Source: Adineta ricciae (Eukaryota; Rotifera; Eurotatoria; Adinetida; Adinetidae). Taken from it: DNA of 64,000 nucleotides. Position 1 is the stretch's first letter. Each line of letters begins with the position of its first letter. Made by a program: the position numbers and the translations under genes. Shown here piece after piece: positions 32,260 to 44,409 of this stretch. The DNA lies in contig CAJNOJ010000356.1 in NCBI GenBank assembly GCA_905250025.1, positions 1-64,000 on the forward strand, written 5' to 3'. Below the pieces are notes generated by a model. It worked only from the letters and a program-made list of their open reading frames with translations. It ran no database searches and was not told where the DNA came from.

Positions 32260-33639
32260 ATGCTTGGCGATCTACCTACAGAACTTTGGATGACAATAAT
32301 TGGTTACCTCTCATCATCAGATGCACTTCTAGCCTTCGCTCATACAAATAATCGTCTTAATACAATCGCTTGTCAACATATCGCTCGATGTCTTACGTTT
32401 GCCAGCAACATGTCGCTCGCTCGCTTTCGTCACTATTTTCAAGTGGAACATCCACGCGTTCGTCATCTCGTCACTCGACTTCGCATCGACGACTATATGC
32501 ATTTGAATGAACTCGTCCTTATTCTCCTCGCGAATGATCAGAACAATAATGACATTCTATTTCCTCGACTCAAACGATTTGATTTGTGGGGCTGGTATGA
32601 AGACACACATTTGAGCACATTTCTCTGTCATCCTTCTCTATTCACACTTCGTCATGTTAATATCAATATGGATCGGTGTTTGTTCAATTATCTGAATATG
32701 AACATTCTTCTCCAGTGTACCTCACTCCAATTGAAAATAGCGCCTCTTGAAACGCTAAAACTGATCTATCGGACTGGTACGTAATAATCTACTGATAAAC
32801 TCTTTTCATTTAGATCAAAAAAAGACATCTAACAAGCGACTTGTATGCACAAGATTTTAATTTTTTTTTCGAATTTCACTAAAAGAAAGCCATATACCAA
32901 GTCTAAAATGACTATTTTCCCTTTTTCAGCATGCTTTGTTCTGCAAAGAAGAAAAATATTACCCCAGACTTTTCCGTTTCGCGCAACGTTTTATAAACTC
33001 TACAATTTGATTGATTAATGAAGTTTAGTTCCTGTTCTGGAAGTTTCTGTTAACTTTTAATTTTGATAATAGTAGTGCGCTGTTTCAGTGTGATAAAACA
33101 CAACTCTGGAAATAATCGAAAAAATTAAGCTGCAAACGAAAATTGCAAATCTTTCTCGAAATGAATACGTTAACATTCTAGTTAGTGTAGCTACACGTCA
33201 TCGTTTCATTTTTCTAGTTAATCCACCCCCAATCGCGGAACGAGTTAAAACATTCCAGACTACTATTGGCTCTTGGTTACGGGTATTACCCATCGATCGA
33301 CCAATTATGGTATGGAATTCACTGGTTCAGCTGACACTATCGATCAGTGAACGGACTATTTTGTGGTTGCTTTTGGACACTTGCCCGATGCCGTCGCTTA
33401 TTCTACTTGATGTCACCTTCGAGTATGATGCTAATCCTCGTTATCCTGTCGACAAACTGACGATCATGAATGGTACAAGTAATTTCGTCGAATTGCGTAC
33501 CCTTAGGCTAAAAAATAGTCCGTTTGGTTTCATTCAACGTTTACTTGACAGCTTTAACATGTCTCGAATCGATACTGTTTCCTTTATTAATATTTATGAC
33601 AATGCTCAAGCAAATTCTGGTGAGTACGAATGCAGTTAG
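32260..33639 (+). pseudogene. F-box gene 3, first copy, 5' half with splice-site and frame damage
   Basis: ATG at 32260 opens into an F-box (LPTELWMTIIGYLSSSDALL) followed by leucine-rich sequence to a GTACGT donor near 32777. Compared with the copy at 40231, the second exon (26 nt) has lost its donor: AAAAATATT where the other has AAAGGTATT. The third exon has two extra bases near 33106, shifting its frame. From 33307 the frame is open again and ends at a GTGAGT donor (33620). The contig ends at 33915, so the two final exons are not shown. It is damaged if the exon model from the other copy is right; an alternative splice pattern cannot be excluded. Confidence 0.5.
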
Positions 33640-33915
33640 TTATTGTCATATTCTTCATCTGGTACATCCACGATGTAAATCGGATTTTTGACGTCGAAGA
33701 TGTATTCATTTCGGCTTTCAGACACCATTTCATAAATACGTCTGGTTCAGTGAATTCGACTAATCTAGACTAGAGCATGACACAACCAAAGTCAGTCCCA
33801 GTGGAAGATTTGGTCGCGTTTTTATCTAATATCGAATACTATCGTTCGGAAGAAATTCATCGCTAAGTTGAGCTAGTACATAAGACCTTTATTTCCACCA
33901 CACAAGTCTACACAG
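33640..33915. other. Intronic sequence of F-box gene 3 (contig end)
   Basis: Matches 41589-41792 and 41811-42106. It is part of the long intron before the fourth exon. Nothing coding. Confidence 0.6.
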
Positions 33916-33916
33916 N
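33916..33916. other. Single-N assembly junction (haplotype switch)
   Basis: After this base the sequence restarts at the equivalent of 25973, and the whole block to 41792 repeats 25973-33799 at high identity. Confidence 0.9.
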
Positions 33917-34134
33917 TTGGTATTGCTGTTGAAAATCGAACATGTGTTATAAGTCTCATTAATGCATTAAATAATCTTCAAGCATTAACGATTGTCAGTC
34001 TAGATGATAATTGGAATAGCGCATCAGTATCGGATAACGATGAACTTGTTCGATGGTTTCAAACACAGTTACCATCTGCATACGTTATGCGAAGAAGTAA
34101 TGCGCCACGAGTCATCAATTTTTGGCTACAGTGA
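33917..34134 (+). CDS. F-box gene 2, C-terminal fragment at contig start
   Basis: Encodes the last 72 residues or so of F-box gene 2, ending VINFWLQ before the TGA at 34132-34134. Nearly identical to 25973-26190, with one silent difference. The rest of the gene lies outside this contig. Confidence 0.7.
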
Positions 34135-34316
34135 CTTATTTTTTTCCGAATTCCTTCTCTTTTACATTAATAAACATGATTCATTGCTTCGAAATGACAG
34201 AACGCGCAATTACCTACTTGTATGTATGTGCACGTAAAACATCGAGAGAAAGAAAAAAATATATAGCAAAACACACGTGTTTCACCATTTTTGTTCTTAT
34301 TTTTGTAGATACATCG

Positions 34317-35222
34317 ATGTCTGACGTGTCAAGTACTATTACTTTGCTACAAAACTTTTTCATTCATCTACGTCTGAAATTTAGTCTATTTCTCGCACCG
34401 ATTTATCTGTATGGTATTATTATAGCGAATAGGAATATTTTTACATGGGAATTCTTGATTGAATTTGTTATTCTTCATGTTTTTGTGTATGGTGGCGTAT
34501 ATGCATTAAATGATTATTACGATCGAGATGAACAAGGACCGATCGGTGGACTTGAACATCCTCCGGCAATGAGAGGTGACACACTTTTCTATTTAGCATG
34601 GGCATGGAAATTAATTGGATTAACTCTATCGATCTTCTATTCAACATCTACACAATTTATTGTCAGTTGTTTTCTCGATGTTCTCATGTCAGTTGCCTAT
34701 TCACATCCAAAAATTCGTTTAAAAGGTAGTCCGTTCGGAAGTGTTCTGTTGGTCATCTTCTTACAAGGTTTTCTCACCTATTATTTGGGGACAATTCTCG
34801 ACGATAGTAATCTTAATGGAATCTCATTGGTTAAATTTTGGTTAGGAGCATTTGTTATCATTTTTCTGGTTCTCGGCACATATCCTTTGACTCAAGTCTA
34901 TCAAATCGAACAAGATAAACGTCAAGGTGATCGTACGCTCGCTATCGTCTTTGGCATTGAAAAGACTTTCCAATTTGCGTCATTATGTCTATTTGTCAGT
35001 GGCACGTTGAATAGTTTAGTAATTGGATACTATTACCATTGGTGGGAGGGTGTCATCATTTTCATCGGTTCGTTGTTATTTCAATATGATCTTCGAAAAT
35101 GGAGAAAGATCTTTTCCAAACAATCAGTCAATGAAAATTTTCAGACTTTACATCAATTGTTTTCTGTTCAAACTGTTTTTCCATTTGTTTTTTGTCTTGC
35201 ACATTTACTACACATTTTGTAG
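34317..35222 (+). CDS. UbiA-family membrane prenyltransferase, second copy
   Basis: A 301-residue intronless protein aligning without gaps to the product of 26368-27273. Both Asp-rich motifs are intact (NDYYDRDEQG; YQIEQDKRQGDRTLAIVFG), and here the second is followed by Arg as in typical family members. Differences are few and mostly conservative (Ile36, Leu47-Ile48, His81, Asp162-Asp163, Phe, Lys and Gln near the end). The frame is open upstream to 34122, but the shared Met at 34317 is the better start. Bacterial-type origin is inferred from the lack of introns and from motif style. Confidence 0.8.
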   Translation: MSDVSSTITLLQNFFIHLRLKFSLFLAPIYLYGIIIANRNIFTWEFLIEFVILHVFVYGGVYALNDYYDRDEQGPIGGLEHPPAMRGDTLFYLAWAWKLIGLTLSIFYSTSTQFIVSCFLDVLMSVAYSHPKIRLKGSPFGSVLLVIFLQGFLTYYLGTILDDSNLNGISLVKFWLGAFVIIFLVLGTYPLTQVYQIEQDKRQGDRTLAIVFGIEKTFQFASLCLFVSGTLNSLVIGYYYHWWEGVIIFIGSLLFQYDLRKWRKIFSKQSVNENFQTLHQLFSVQTVFPFVFCLAHLLHIL

Positions 35223-35449
35223 CAATGATTCTCATGGCGCAAATATCGTTTCGGTATTCAACAAAAGTTACGCTTACCGTTGTTTAGCTCGGAAGACTGC
35301 TAAAAGAACGGGATCACACGAAAGATTGTGTCCGATAGATGTCATTCAAATGCGTTTCCACTACTGCGTGTCTGTCTTTTTGGGAGAGGTCATTCTATGA
35401 GAGAATCATGGTGGACTTTCCTATCAATATTAATCTATTTAAAACATCA

Positions 35450-36262
35450 ATGTCGAACAATACTGAAAGTGCAATAACATCTATTAGACGTCTTTATGTT
35501 TTGTTATGTGGTTTTGAAATAATTCCGAAAACAATTTCAACGAAAAATCTGGGTGGAAATATTATAATGAGTGAACCTATTAGTGCATATTTACTCGACA
35601 CGACTGCTGGTTGGATACTTGTTGATAGTGGCATTGATGAAACAAGAATTGATGATCCAGACTTAGCGAAAACATACTTTTTGGATCGCGGTTGGAAACC
35701 ACTCCCAGTCGTTCTCCCGACGCATCGTTTAACATATCAACTATCACTAATTGATGTTGAGCCACAAATGATCAAGTCTATTATACTGACTCACACACAT
35801 GCTGATCATACGGGAAATTTAAAACATTTTCCCGATGCAAAAATTTACATTCAACGTCAAGAATACGCATATGCATTCCAATCTCGTGAAACCATAGGTA
35901 GTGCTTGGTTTCGTGATGATTATGACAATCGCCCAGAGACTGATTGGTATTTAGTAGATGGTGACATGAATATTCTTCCTGGCTTAGATCTAATATCAAC
36001 ACGTGGTCATACGCCCGGCCATCAATCTGTTCGTGTTCGATTACCGAGTGGAATGATTGCTATTTTGACAGGTGATGCTGGAGATTTGTTGGAAAACTAT
36101 GAGAAAGAAATCTTACCAGGGGAAACAGTCGATGATGAAGCTGCGCTTGAATCAATTCGACGATTGAATCAGTTGGCATCTTTGCCTAATTCACATTTAT
36201 TTATTGGCCATGATCCGATTCTTATTCGAAAACTTAAAATTGTACCGGATTATTATGATTAA
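35450..36262 (+). CDS. AHL-lactonase-like metallo-beta-lactamase hydrolase, second copy
   Basis: A 270-residue intronless protein with every predicted metal ligand conserved (HTHADH, GHTPGHQS, TGDAGD, FIGHDP). It differs from the 27499 copy at a few surface-type positions (for example Thr91, Asp102, Arg146, Arg195). The upstream in-frame extension to 35339 is not shared with the other copy, where a TGA interrupts it, so 35450 is chosen. That both copies keep all ligands and an intact frame argues that the function is under selection. Confidence 0.85.
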   Translation: MSNNTESAITSIRRLYVLLCGFEIIPKTISTKNLGGNIIMSEPISAYLLDTTAGWILVDSGIDETRIDDPDLAKTYFLDRGWKPLPVVLPTHRLTYQLSLIDVEPQMIKSIILTHTHADHTGNLKHFPDAKIYIQRQEYAYAFQSRETIGSAWFRDDYDNRPETDWYLVDGDMNILPGLDLISTRGHTPGHQSVRVRLPSGMIAILTGDAGDLLENYEKEILPGETVDDEAALESIRRLNQLASLPNSHLFIGHDPILIRKLKIVPDYYD

Positions 36263-36533
36263 CTGCAGCATTTTTGCATGTGCGTGGCAAGTAAATGAAT
36301 CGTCTTCGCATTCAAAACATTTATCCAATAGACCACCATTCGAAACTGTGGCTATAAAAACTATTGATTTCGTGTCAATTTCAACTGATTTTTCATGAAA
36401 ACCTTGAGGAGAAAGGCGTAAGTGACATATATTCTCATGATCTATCTAATTATTTTTATTTCGAAATCATCTTGAATAAAATGTATTCTTTATGATAAGA
36501 AGCAACCCAAAAAAGTACAATAGTGTTTTACTA

Positions 36534-38417
36534 CTAGATCATTTGAGTAGTTATTGTATCATAGGCTGTTGTTTCGTTTGTTGATATATCGTCTGTTGAT
36601 GTTTCATTTGCGCCAACTTGTGAATAGATGGTATCAATTGAAAAGAATGGTGGTAAAGCAACAGATGGTAATTCCCGTTGATCACTGGTAGTCTCAAACT
36701 TTAAACACACTTCTAGAGCACAGTTTCCATCGACAGATCCGATAGCATAGGCGCTATAACCTTCTGAACAGCCTCTTACATGCGTTCGAGTAGCCATATT
36801 GCCATATTGGCATGAATACATACCACCATAACGAGGAAGATCTTTTCTGCTTGTTGGTGTTCTTTCAGCAAGACATACTCTGATGCCATTGATATCGTAA
36901 GCTACGAATAGGCTATCAGGACAAGTAAAAGCATTAGTTACAGGATTAACTTTCTGCGATGTGTATGAACCACCGAACAGATAGGTCGATTGGACATCGA
37001 TACTACTGTAAGAACCAGACCGTTGAGTAGCATTACGATTGCAAACATACAAATAAAGTTCACGTCGTCCTTCGCCTACGTAAACGTCTTCACAACATGT
37101 CCTCAACCACAAAAATCCACATTTCCAGCAATTTTGACGATATAGTGATTGATATTGAGATGAAGTATGCAACAAATACTTATTGAAACCGTGTACGCAT
37201 TGATCGTTGCCAGTATAGTAATTATTCTGTCGCAGATAATAGCAGTGTCTAAACAAAAACAACTTCGCTAAATATTTCTCACTGATCAGACTCGCAACTC
37301 ACGGCGACATGCGAGAATCTTCTGAGCAGGTGCGAATGAAGCCACCGAATTGTGTCAATTGAGAAATTGGAGCACAAGAACTATCCGCGACATTTGAAAC
37401 CCAGTTAAAAGACGGTGAATTTCGATCCATGCATCCTCGAATCGTATTCATTTCCACATAAGAATTAACTGCCTGTTCAATTTCTTTTCGAACGTTCGTT
37501 AATGCAACTTCGGTCATCTCGGGAAACTGGTCTGTTTGGATGAAATATGTGATGTTCTCAATACTTCGTCGAACAATAGCTGGATTCGTTTTTATCGAGG
37601 CTTGCCACGCTTCCATATGACCGCCTAATATGAATACGTCACCACCCTTAGAACTTACCACTTTCCGTTGAATTCTGTTTTTATGTTCATTGACCGTAGC
37701 TTGATTTTGACTGGAGCTAGAACTGAAGCTTGCTGATATGCTGAATGTACCTCTGAACGAAGCTTCTGCGGCTGCCTTGTAAGCATTCTTTGACGTAGTA
37801 CTCGAATAGTAATCTGAATGAGATATGAAATCTTCTTCAACAATTGATCCGCCCAAATACAACCGACTGGTGAAATGTGTGCCATACTTTTTAACAAATA
37901 ACTGTGCATGATAAGTGGCCAAGAGACTCTCGTTGTTCGATTGAAGTTTGGCAATATTAACTATATCCTTCTTCACTTGGGGATGTACGGGACATGACGA
38001 CTGAATAATTGCATCTACCATCAGATAGTTAATTTCATTTCGGAGAACGATAGTCTTTTCTTGGCTTTGCTCTTTTTTTGCTGTCTGATATTCTTTGGAA
38101 TAAGAGCCACTGATCTTGAAACCTAAGAAACCAGCACTACCACCTATCATCAGATTTGATGAATAGTCACTGCTGTGCAAATTATACATGTCCATCTCTG
38201 TTGATGCCAATTCAATCTTGTTCTCATGTAAAGGAATTAGTTCAATACATGATTGAAACTTGTCTGAATCATTAAAATTTGACACATCATAGATTGGAGA
38301 CATATCAAGAAATCGTAAGTGATCCCAACCAAAGCCTGGATAAACCTGCACTTTCAACGATCTTTCGCCGCGACAACCCAGTAGTAATAACAACCAAAAG
38401 TTGAGATAAATCTCCAT
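36534..38417 (-). CDS. Mpeg1/perforin-2-like MACPF protein, intact copy
   Basis: Exons 38417-37303 and 37248-36534, with a 54-nt intron, encode about 609 residues. Start ATG at 38417 is followed by a hydrophobic signal peptide. The MACPF domain occupies roughly residues 25-350, with the KYGTH signature near residue 180, flanked by two Ser/Thr-rich beta-hairpin regions. The second exon supplies a cysteine-rich region with the NPxTxxFxCP-type motif seen after the MACPF domain of Mpeg1. No hydrophobic C-terminal anchor is visible; the end is acidic and Thr-rich, so the product is probably secreted or vesicular rather than membrane-anchored. The family forms ring-shaped pores, and in animals Mpeg1 is an antibacterial effector. 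Convergent with the lactonase gene (stop codons 271 bp apart). Confidence 0.8.
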
Positions 38418-39441
38418 ATTCAATCACCGATCACTTTCTAAATCTGGGACTGTACTTTTAAAAAAAGGATGTTCAGGAAAGCTTTAGTAGCAAAATCTGT
38501 ATGTAGTATATTTTCGCTTCGAAACTTTATTCAGGCGAACAGTATGAGGCTTAAATATTATCGATCGATACTTTAACAGTTTGTCTGAGATTGTTATATA
38601 TTTTGATCGAATTCTGAAAATTAACGTCTCATGTTACTGTTTTTCAAGTATGTATAAATCATTTCAACATATCATTATTGCAAATAATCATAGTTAATCG
38701 ATCTTTCTCTGATTTCAAAACACTCAACAAAAAAAATCATGCACAAAAACGAGTACATGTAGGTCATGCTTTTTCTCGGTACCTTTTCTGTTACTTACCA
38801 GTATGTTTAATCATTCGATGGAAATTCGGTTGGCCGCCATTAGGTCGAAAGGACAAATGTCAAAAATTTCATTAAGAGATATTCTCTATTCTTCAATTAA
38901 TAACATAAAATAATCACTAGGGTAGACATAGGTAAGACAGAAAAATGTAGCATTATTGTCGCTAGGCAACTATGAATGACAGACCATCAATATTTCCCAT
39001 AGTTGCGATAACACCACTACAATGTCATTCATTAAAATAACTTATATGATACTGTATGGCAATCGTTTTTAGCTTCTTTTTTCTTGCACATAAACCAGCA
39101 ATAAATTGAGTATAAAATATGGAAAGAACGATTTTTCTTCTCATTAGAGGAATTTAACGAAAGCTCAAATATTTAGATATTCTGTACTCAGCGCAACTAT
39201 GAAATGCTTAATGAACATTTAGTCATTACAACTAATTTCACTTTCACACGAATAGACTCGTCAGAAAAGATTGTATATCGTAGAGGATAACATCTGATGT
39301 TGGGTAGACAAATGTCATCTTTACATCTCTCTCTTTTCGATCTTTTCTCCTTCGATTTTAGTCCATTTGGTCTTATTATTTTCGGCCTAATGAGGGCACA
39401 TCAGAATAATATGTGAATGACTCGGACGAGAGTCGACTGAA
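38418..39441. other. Upstream region of the MACPF gene and spacer, second copy
   Basis: Colinear with 30469-31465. No gene seen. The segment next to the MACPF start recurs at 46258-46610. Confidence 0.5.
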
Positions 39442-40023
39442 ATGGAAGAAGAAAAAGATATCCTCACTACCGCTCGTTCGTATCGAATGAGAATTGATCG
39501 AAATAAACAAACGTGCACGCACATCCGTCTCGTTCAACTAGGTGAGTGATCCAAGTTTGGAGACGGCACATAAGAGTGAATCTGCTTTCAAATATTGAAA
39601 TTCTATCGGAAGGACTATTCCAAATTCGACTATTTTAACGTCGTTTCTCACCATTCAAAATAAGATATAGAAAACATTTCGAATCAGTTTAAATAGGTCC
39701 ATGATCAAGATGTGTTGATAGCTTGATAAACGTTTGTGTTCCTCGCAATGTTTCTACAGTTTTCTTGATGGGATGATTCAGTGGGACGGAAGGGTGGTCA
39801 GTATACAGTTTTCGAACGGCCAAGTACACGCTTTTTCCTAGAGATGAACAAATCTTTGATGGGGCGCGTCAGATATACGGGACTCGTGACGTCCGTCTGG
39901 ATAAAATACTCGGATGATCAGTTTCGTAAAATTTTTCCTCTCATTTTTTTTCTATATATGTACACAAGCGAAATCTACGCAGATCGTTTCCCAAACGAGG
40001 CGATAATAGAGATTTTTCGTTAG
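39442..40023 (+). CDS. Small two-exon gene of unknown function, second copy
   Basis: Exons 39442-39541 and 39782-40023 with the same splice phases as 31466-32051. Substitutions near the end turn LPNEMVIELFR into FPNEAIIEIFR, keeping the F-box-helix-like pattern and the stop. No known domain. Conservation of both splice sites and the frame in two copies is the main reason to call it a gene. Confidence 0.5.
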
Positions 40024-40230
40024 GAGTCACCTTTTAAGATGAGATCTCTTGACTTTTCTTTCGAATGAGGTGCTTGTCTAAATGATTTGTTGGGAAAAAA
40101 TCGAAGACTACTAATTGAAAAGCTCAAAAATTTTGAGGAAAATTTCATTGGAATGATCATCACGATTCTTTGCGCTAAGATTCGCGTCAATTCGAATAAA
40201 GATTTTCTATTTAGAACTTGTGTTAATACC

Positions 40231-43200
40231 ATGTTTGACGATCTACCTACCGAACTTTGGATGACAATAATTGGTTACCTCTCATCATCAGATGCACTTC
40301 TAGCCTTCGCTCATACAAGTAATCGTCTTAATACAATCGCTTGTCAACATATCGCTCGATGTCTTACGTTTGCCAGCAACATGTCGCTCGCTCGCTTTCG
40401 TCACTATTTTCAAGTGGGACATCCACGCGTTCGTCATCTCGTCACTCGACTTCGCATCGACGACTATATGCATTTGAATGAACTCGTCCTTATTCTCCTC
40501 GCGAATGATCAGAACAATAATGACATTCTATTTCCTCGACTCAAACAATTTGATTTGTGGGGCTGGTATGAAGACACACATTTGAGCACATTTCTCTCTC
40601 ATCCTTCTCTATTCACACTTCGTCATGTTAATATCAATATGCATCGGTGTTTGTTCAATTATCTGAATATGAACATTCTTCTCCAGTGTACCTCTCTCCA
40701 ATTGAAAATAGCGCCTCTTGAAACGCTAAAACTGATCTATCGGACTGGTACGTAATAGTCTACTGATAAACTCGTTTCATTTAGATAAAAAAAAGACATC
40801 TAACAAACGATTTGTATGCACACGATTTTCATTTCTTTTTCGAATTTCACTAAAAAAAAACCATATACCAAGTCTAAAATGACTATTTCCCCCTTTTCAG
40901 CATGGTTTGTTCTGCAAAGAAGAAAGGTATTACCTCAGACTTTTCCGTTTCGTGCAATGTTTTATAAACTCTACAATTTTATTGATTAATGAAGTTTAGT
41001 CCTTGTTCTGGAAGTTTCTGTTAACTTTTAATTTTCATAATAGTAGTGCGCTGTTTCAGTGTTATAAAACAACTCTGGAAATAATCGAAAAAATTAAGCT
41101 GCAAACGAAAATTGCAAATCTTTCTCGAAATGAATACGTTAACATTCTGGTTAGTGTAGCTACACATCATCGTTTCATTTTTCTAGTTAATCCACCCCCA
41201 ATCGCGGAACGAGTTAAAACATTCCAGACTACTATTGACTCTTGGTTACGGGTATTACCCATCGATCGACCCATTATGGTATGGAGCTCACTGGTTCAGC
41301 TGACACTATCGATCAGTGAACGGACTATTTTGTGGTTGCTGTTGGACACTTGTCCGATGCCGTCGCTTATTCTACTTGATGTCACCTTCGAGTATGATGC
41401 TAATCCTCGTTATCCTGTGGATAAACTGATGGTCATGAATGGTGCAAGTAATTTCGTCGAATTGCGTACCCTTAGGCTAAAAAATAGTCCGTTTAGTTTC
41501 ATTCAACATTTACTTGACAGCTTTAACATGTCTCGAATCGATACTGTTTCCTTTATTAATATTTATGACAATGCTCAAGCAAATTCTGGTGAGTACGAAT
41601 GCAGTTAGTTATTGTCAAATTCTTCATCTGGTACATCCACGATGTAAATCGGATTTTTGACGGCGAAGATGTATTCATTTCGGCTTTCAGACACCATTTC
41701 ATAAATACGTCTGGTTCAGTGAATTCGACTAATCTAGACTAGAGCATGACACAACCAAAGTCAGTCCCAGTGGAAGATTTGGTCGCGTTTTTNTGCTCAA
41801 GCAAATTCTGGTGAGTACGAATGCAGTTAGTTATTGTCATATTCTTCATCTGGTACATCCACGATGTAAATCGGATTTTTGACGTCGAAGATGTATTCAT
41901 TTCGGCTTTCAGACACCATTTCATAAATACGTCTGGTTCAGTGAATTCGACTAATCTAGACTAGAGCATGACACAACCAAAGTCAGTCCCAGTGGAAGAT
42001 TTGGTCGCGTTTTTATCTAATATCGAATACTATCGTTCGGAAGAAATTCATCGCTAAGTTGAGCTAGTACATAAGACCTTTATTTCCACCACACAAGTCT
42101 ACACAGAACGATCCGATGAGATTTGTATTTAATGCAATATATCCAAAACTTGGAGAAAAGTGCATTCTATAACTGGGACTATGAGTAAACAGGTTAATTT
42201 GTGTTGCTTGGATTCGGATGCCTTTAGTATTCTCGATTAATGTTGAAATGAAATGTACCATTAGATTTGAACAATCGTCTAAGAATGCATGCATATCAAT
42301 TTTAGTGTGCTCAAACGACGCTTGGTCTCGGCTTATCACCAGTCGATTACCTCATCTTCATCAATTCGAATTGAAAGTGCTCATCGATCCAATTCCTCTA
42401 CCTGCTGCCATTGATCGTCTCATTCAATCATTTTGCTTTGATCCTGTTCTAAGCAGTTGGCCAGTGAGCGCTTTTATCGACGAAAGATTTAACCACAGTC
42501 GCGATTTTGCACATTTGAAAGAGGCTAGTCGACTTGTTCTGCACACTCTTCCCTATCCAGGAAGGCGCGATGTGATGGACGAACTTTGGAATTTTGATAT
42601 TGTTTCAAAGCGAAGAGAGGCATTGCGTACTGCTTCTCATATTGGTCGACATATCAACTGGTACGTCAACGAAACCATCCAGTACGACGAATCTTTCAAG
42701 CTCTTGTCGAAATTAATGACTCGTCGAGTTCGATCAATTCGTCTCGTCTATTCGGCCGTGGACGAAAGCGAACCGAAGGTAATTTCTTCTTGTGTGCCCA
42801 CAAAATCGATTTGGAGCTGACCGCATATGGCAATAGCTCAAAAGTTTTCTATGAAAATCTAGACATGTTTTTAACCGAACGAACTTACATAGTTATTCAC
42901 TCAAAAATATCTCTGGAGAATACTGCAAGGCGTCCATAGCAAAAGTTTCAGCTTTATCACACAAATTTGAATAGGGGTCGTAACGTAGCTGCAATTTAAA
43001 AACTCGATATTTTACGCTGAGCACATGAAAAGACGTTCGAACCATTTCTAGATTTCCATAGGAAGCTTTGAGCTATTGCTCTATATGATCAGATTTTCTT
43101 TAAACATACAAGAGGGAGGGGAGCGAGGTATTCTTAAATCTTCAATAGTATGTTTAGATTTCTTCAAGATTACGCAGAGAGTGGAAATTATAAAAGTAGA

Positions 43201-44014
43201 GTAAAATAGTTGTTCACTCCCACAACCACATGCACTGATAAGTAGCAAGAGTGTTTAATTTGGAACCAATTCTTCAAGATGAAAAGAAGAATAAAAAAGT
43301 TGTTCCTCAAATATCCATAGATTGGTCGTTCTACTAAGAGCGAGAATTGATAGAGCATGCAGGTTGCTCATATCTTAACCTCATGGTCTCACCCACCCTC
43401 AAGACTGGATGTGAACGATCACGTAAACTTTGTTGTTTTTCCTACAGGAGAAACAACAAGAGAATGGAATTGGATCCTTGCCAACTTTGTGTTGTGATAT
43501 AGTGGAACTCAAATTGAAATTCGATCGTACGCCGTCGGCAACTAAGATCAATCTCGTTGAGTGTCTATTCGCTCAATTGGCACCATTCATTCGAAAATTG
43601 GAGCTTGACGCAGCTGATATTGAAGATGGCCGATGGTTATTATGGCAAGCATTGCTTGCGCGACAACGCATTACTCATCTAGACATTCGTTTTAAATCCG
43701 CATTGAACAATGATTTCTCACCTGTCAAACAAATCTCGTCGACTTTTCCGTATCTCACTCACCTTTCTGTAACGGGCATTTATATGCAACCTGACTCACT
43801 CGTTCGAGTTGCCGTCGAACTACTCTGTCTCTGGCCTCACACCACTCACATACAACGTCTTCGCCTTGGCTATCTCTATCCAAAAAAGAATTATTTTCAA
43901 TATGAGAATGTTAAGTACATAAACACGGCCTTATTGCGATCATTGGCTGTCTATGAACCCTCAACACAGCTGTCTCATCGTTTTCACCAGAACTCGTTAT
44001 TGATTTGGCGGTGA
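40231..44014 (+). CDS. F-box gene 3: long F-box/LRR-like protein across two contigs
   Basis: Proposed exons: 40231-40747, 40901-40926, 41060-41588, 42228-42778 and 43448-44014. Junctions keep frame and use GT-AG (donors GTACGT, GTATTA, GTGAGT, GTAATT; acceptors TTTTCAG, TTTCAG, TTTAG, CTACAG). About 729 residues. The F-box is at the N-terminus (DDLPTELWMTIIGYLSSSDA); the remainder is leucine-rich (SLVQLTLSISERTILWLLLD, SNFVELRTLRLKN, LTHLSVTGIYM), as in F-box/RNI adaptors of SCF ubiquitin ligases. The 26-nt second exon is the weakest part. The third and fourth introns (several hundred nt and 669 nt) are far longer than the usual 50-60 nt, so extra exons may hide there. The N at 41793 and the repeated 221 bp after it fall in the third intron and should be collapsed. 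Confidence 0.6.
41793..42014. other. N junction and 221-bp duplicated contig end
   Basis: Bases 41794-42014 repeat 41572-41792 with two substitutions and no gap. The right-hand copy agrees base for base with the other haplotype (33620-33840 region) at those positions. An unmerged overlap rather than biology. Confidence 0.85.
42779..43447. other. Long intron of F-box gene 3
   Basis: GTAATTTCTT donor and TTTTTCCTACAG acceptor bound 669 nt without any open frame I would support. Confidence 0.5.
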
Positions 44015-44187
44015 ACACAATACTCGTCATTCGAAAAATTCACATACCTCTCAATTGTATACTTTACATTAATAATCACAATAAACTCATGTGTTAAGAA
44101 ATTCAAGAAGTGACTTCACAGTCGCGCACGAAACTATCAATAACGTCTCCAAAAATGTTCATTGCTTGAAACATTGTTTGGAGTGCG

Positions 44188-44409
44188 NCAGCTGTCTCAT
44201 CGTTTTCACCAGAACTCGTTATTGATTTGGCGGTGAACACAATACTCGTCATTCGAAAAATTCACATACCTCTCAATTGTATACTTTACATTAATAATCA
44301 CAATAAACTCATGTGTTAAGAAATTCAAGAAGTGACTTCACAGTCGCGCACGAAACTATCAATAACGTCTCCAAAAATGTTCATTGCTTGAAACATTGTT
44401 TGGAGTGCG
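44188..44409. other. N junction and 221-bp duplicated contig end
   Basis: Bases 44189-44409 repeat 43967-44187 without difference that I can see, including the last codons and the AATAAA-like sites of F-box gene 3. The same 221-bp length as at 41793 points to an assembler overlap setting. Confidence 0.85.

Noticed and set aside
26000-41792. Apparent 8-kb tandem duplication of the UbiA-lactonase-MACPF cluster
   Set aside because: The second block starts at an N inside a gene and overlaps both flanks of the first; an alternative allele is more likely than real amplification. I kept both sets as separate copies because the sequence gives both.
41572-42014. Apparent 221-bp tandem duplication within F-box gene 3
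   Set aside because: Separated by a single N, with the right copy matching the other haplotype; explained as overlapping contig ends.
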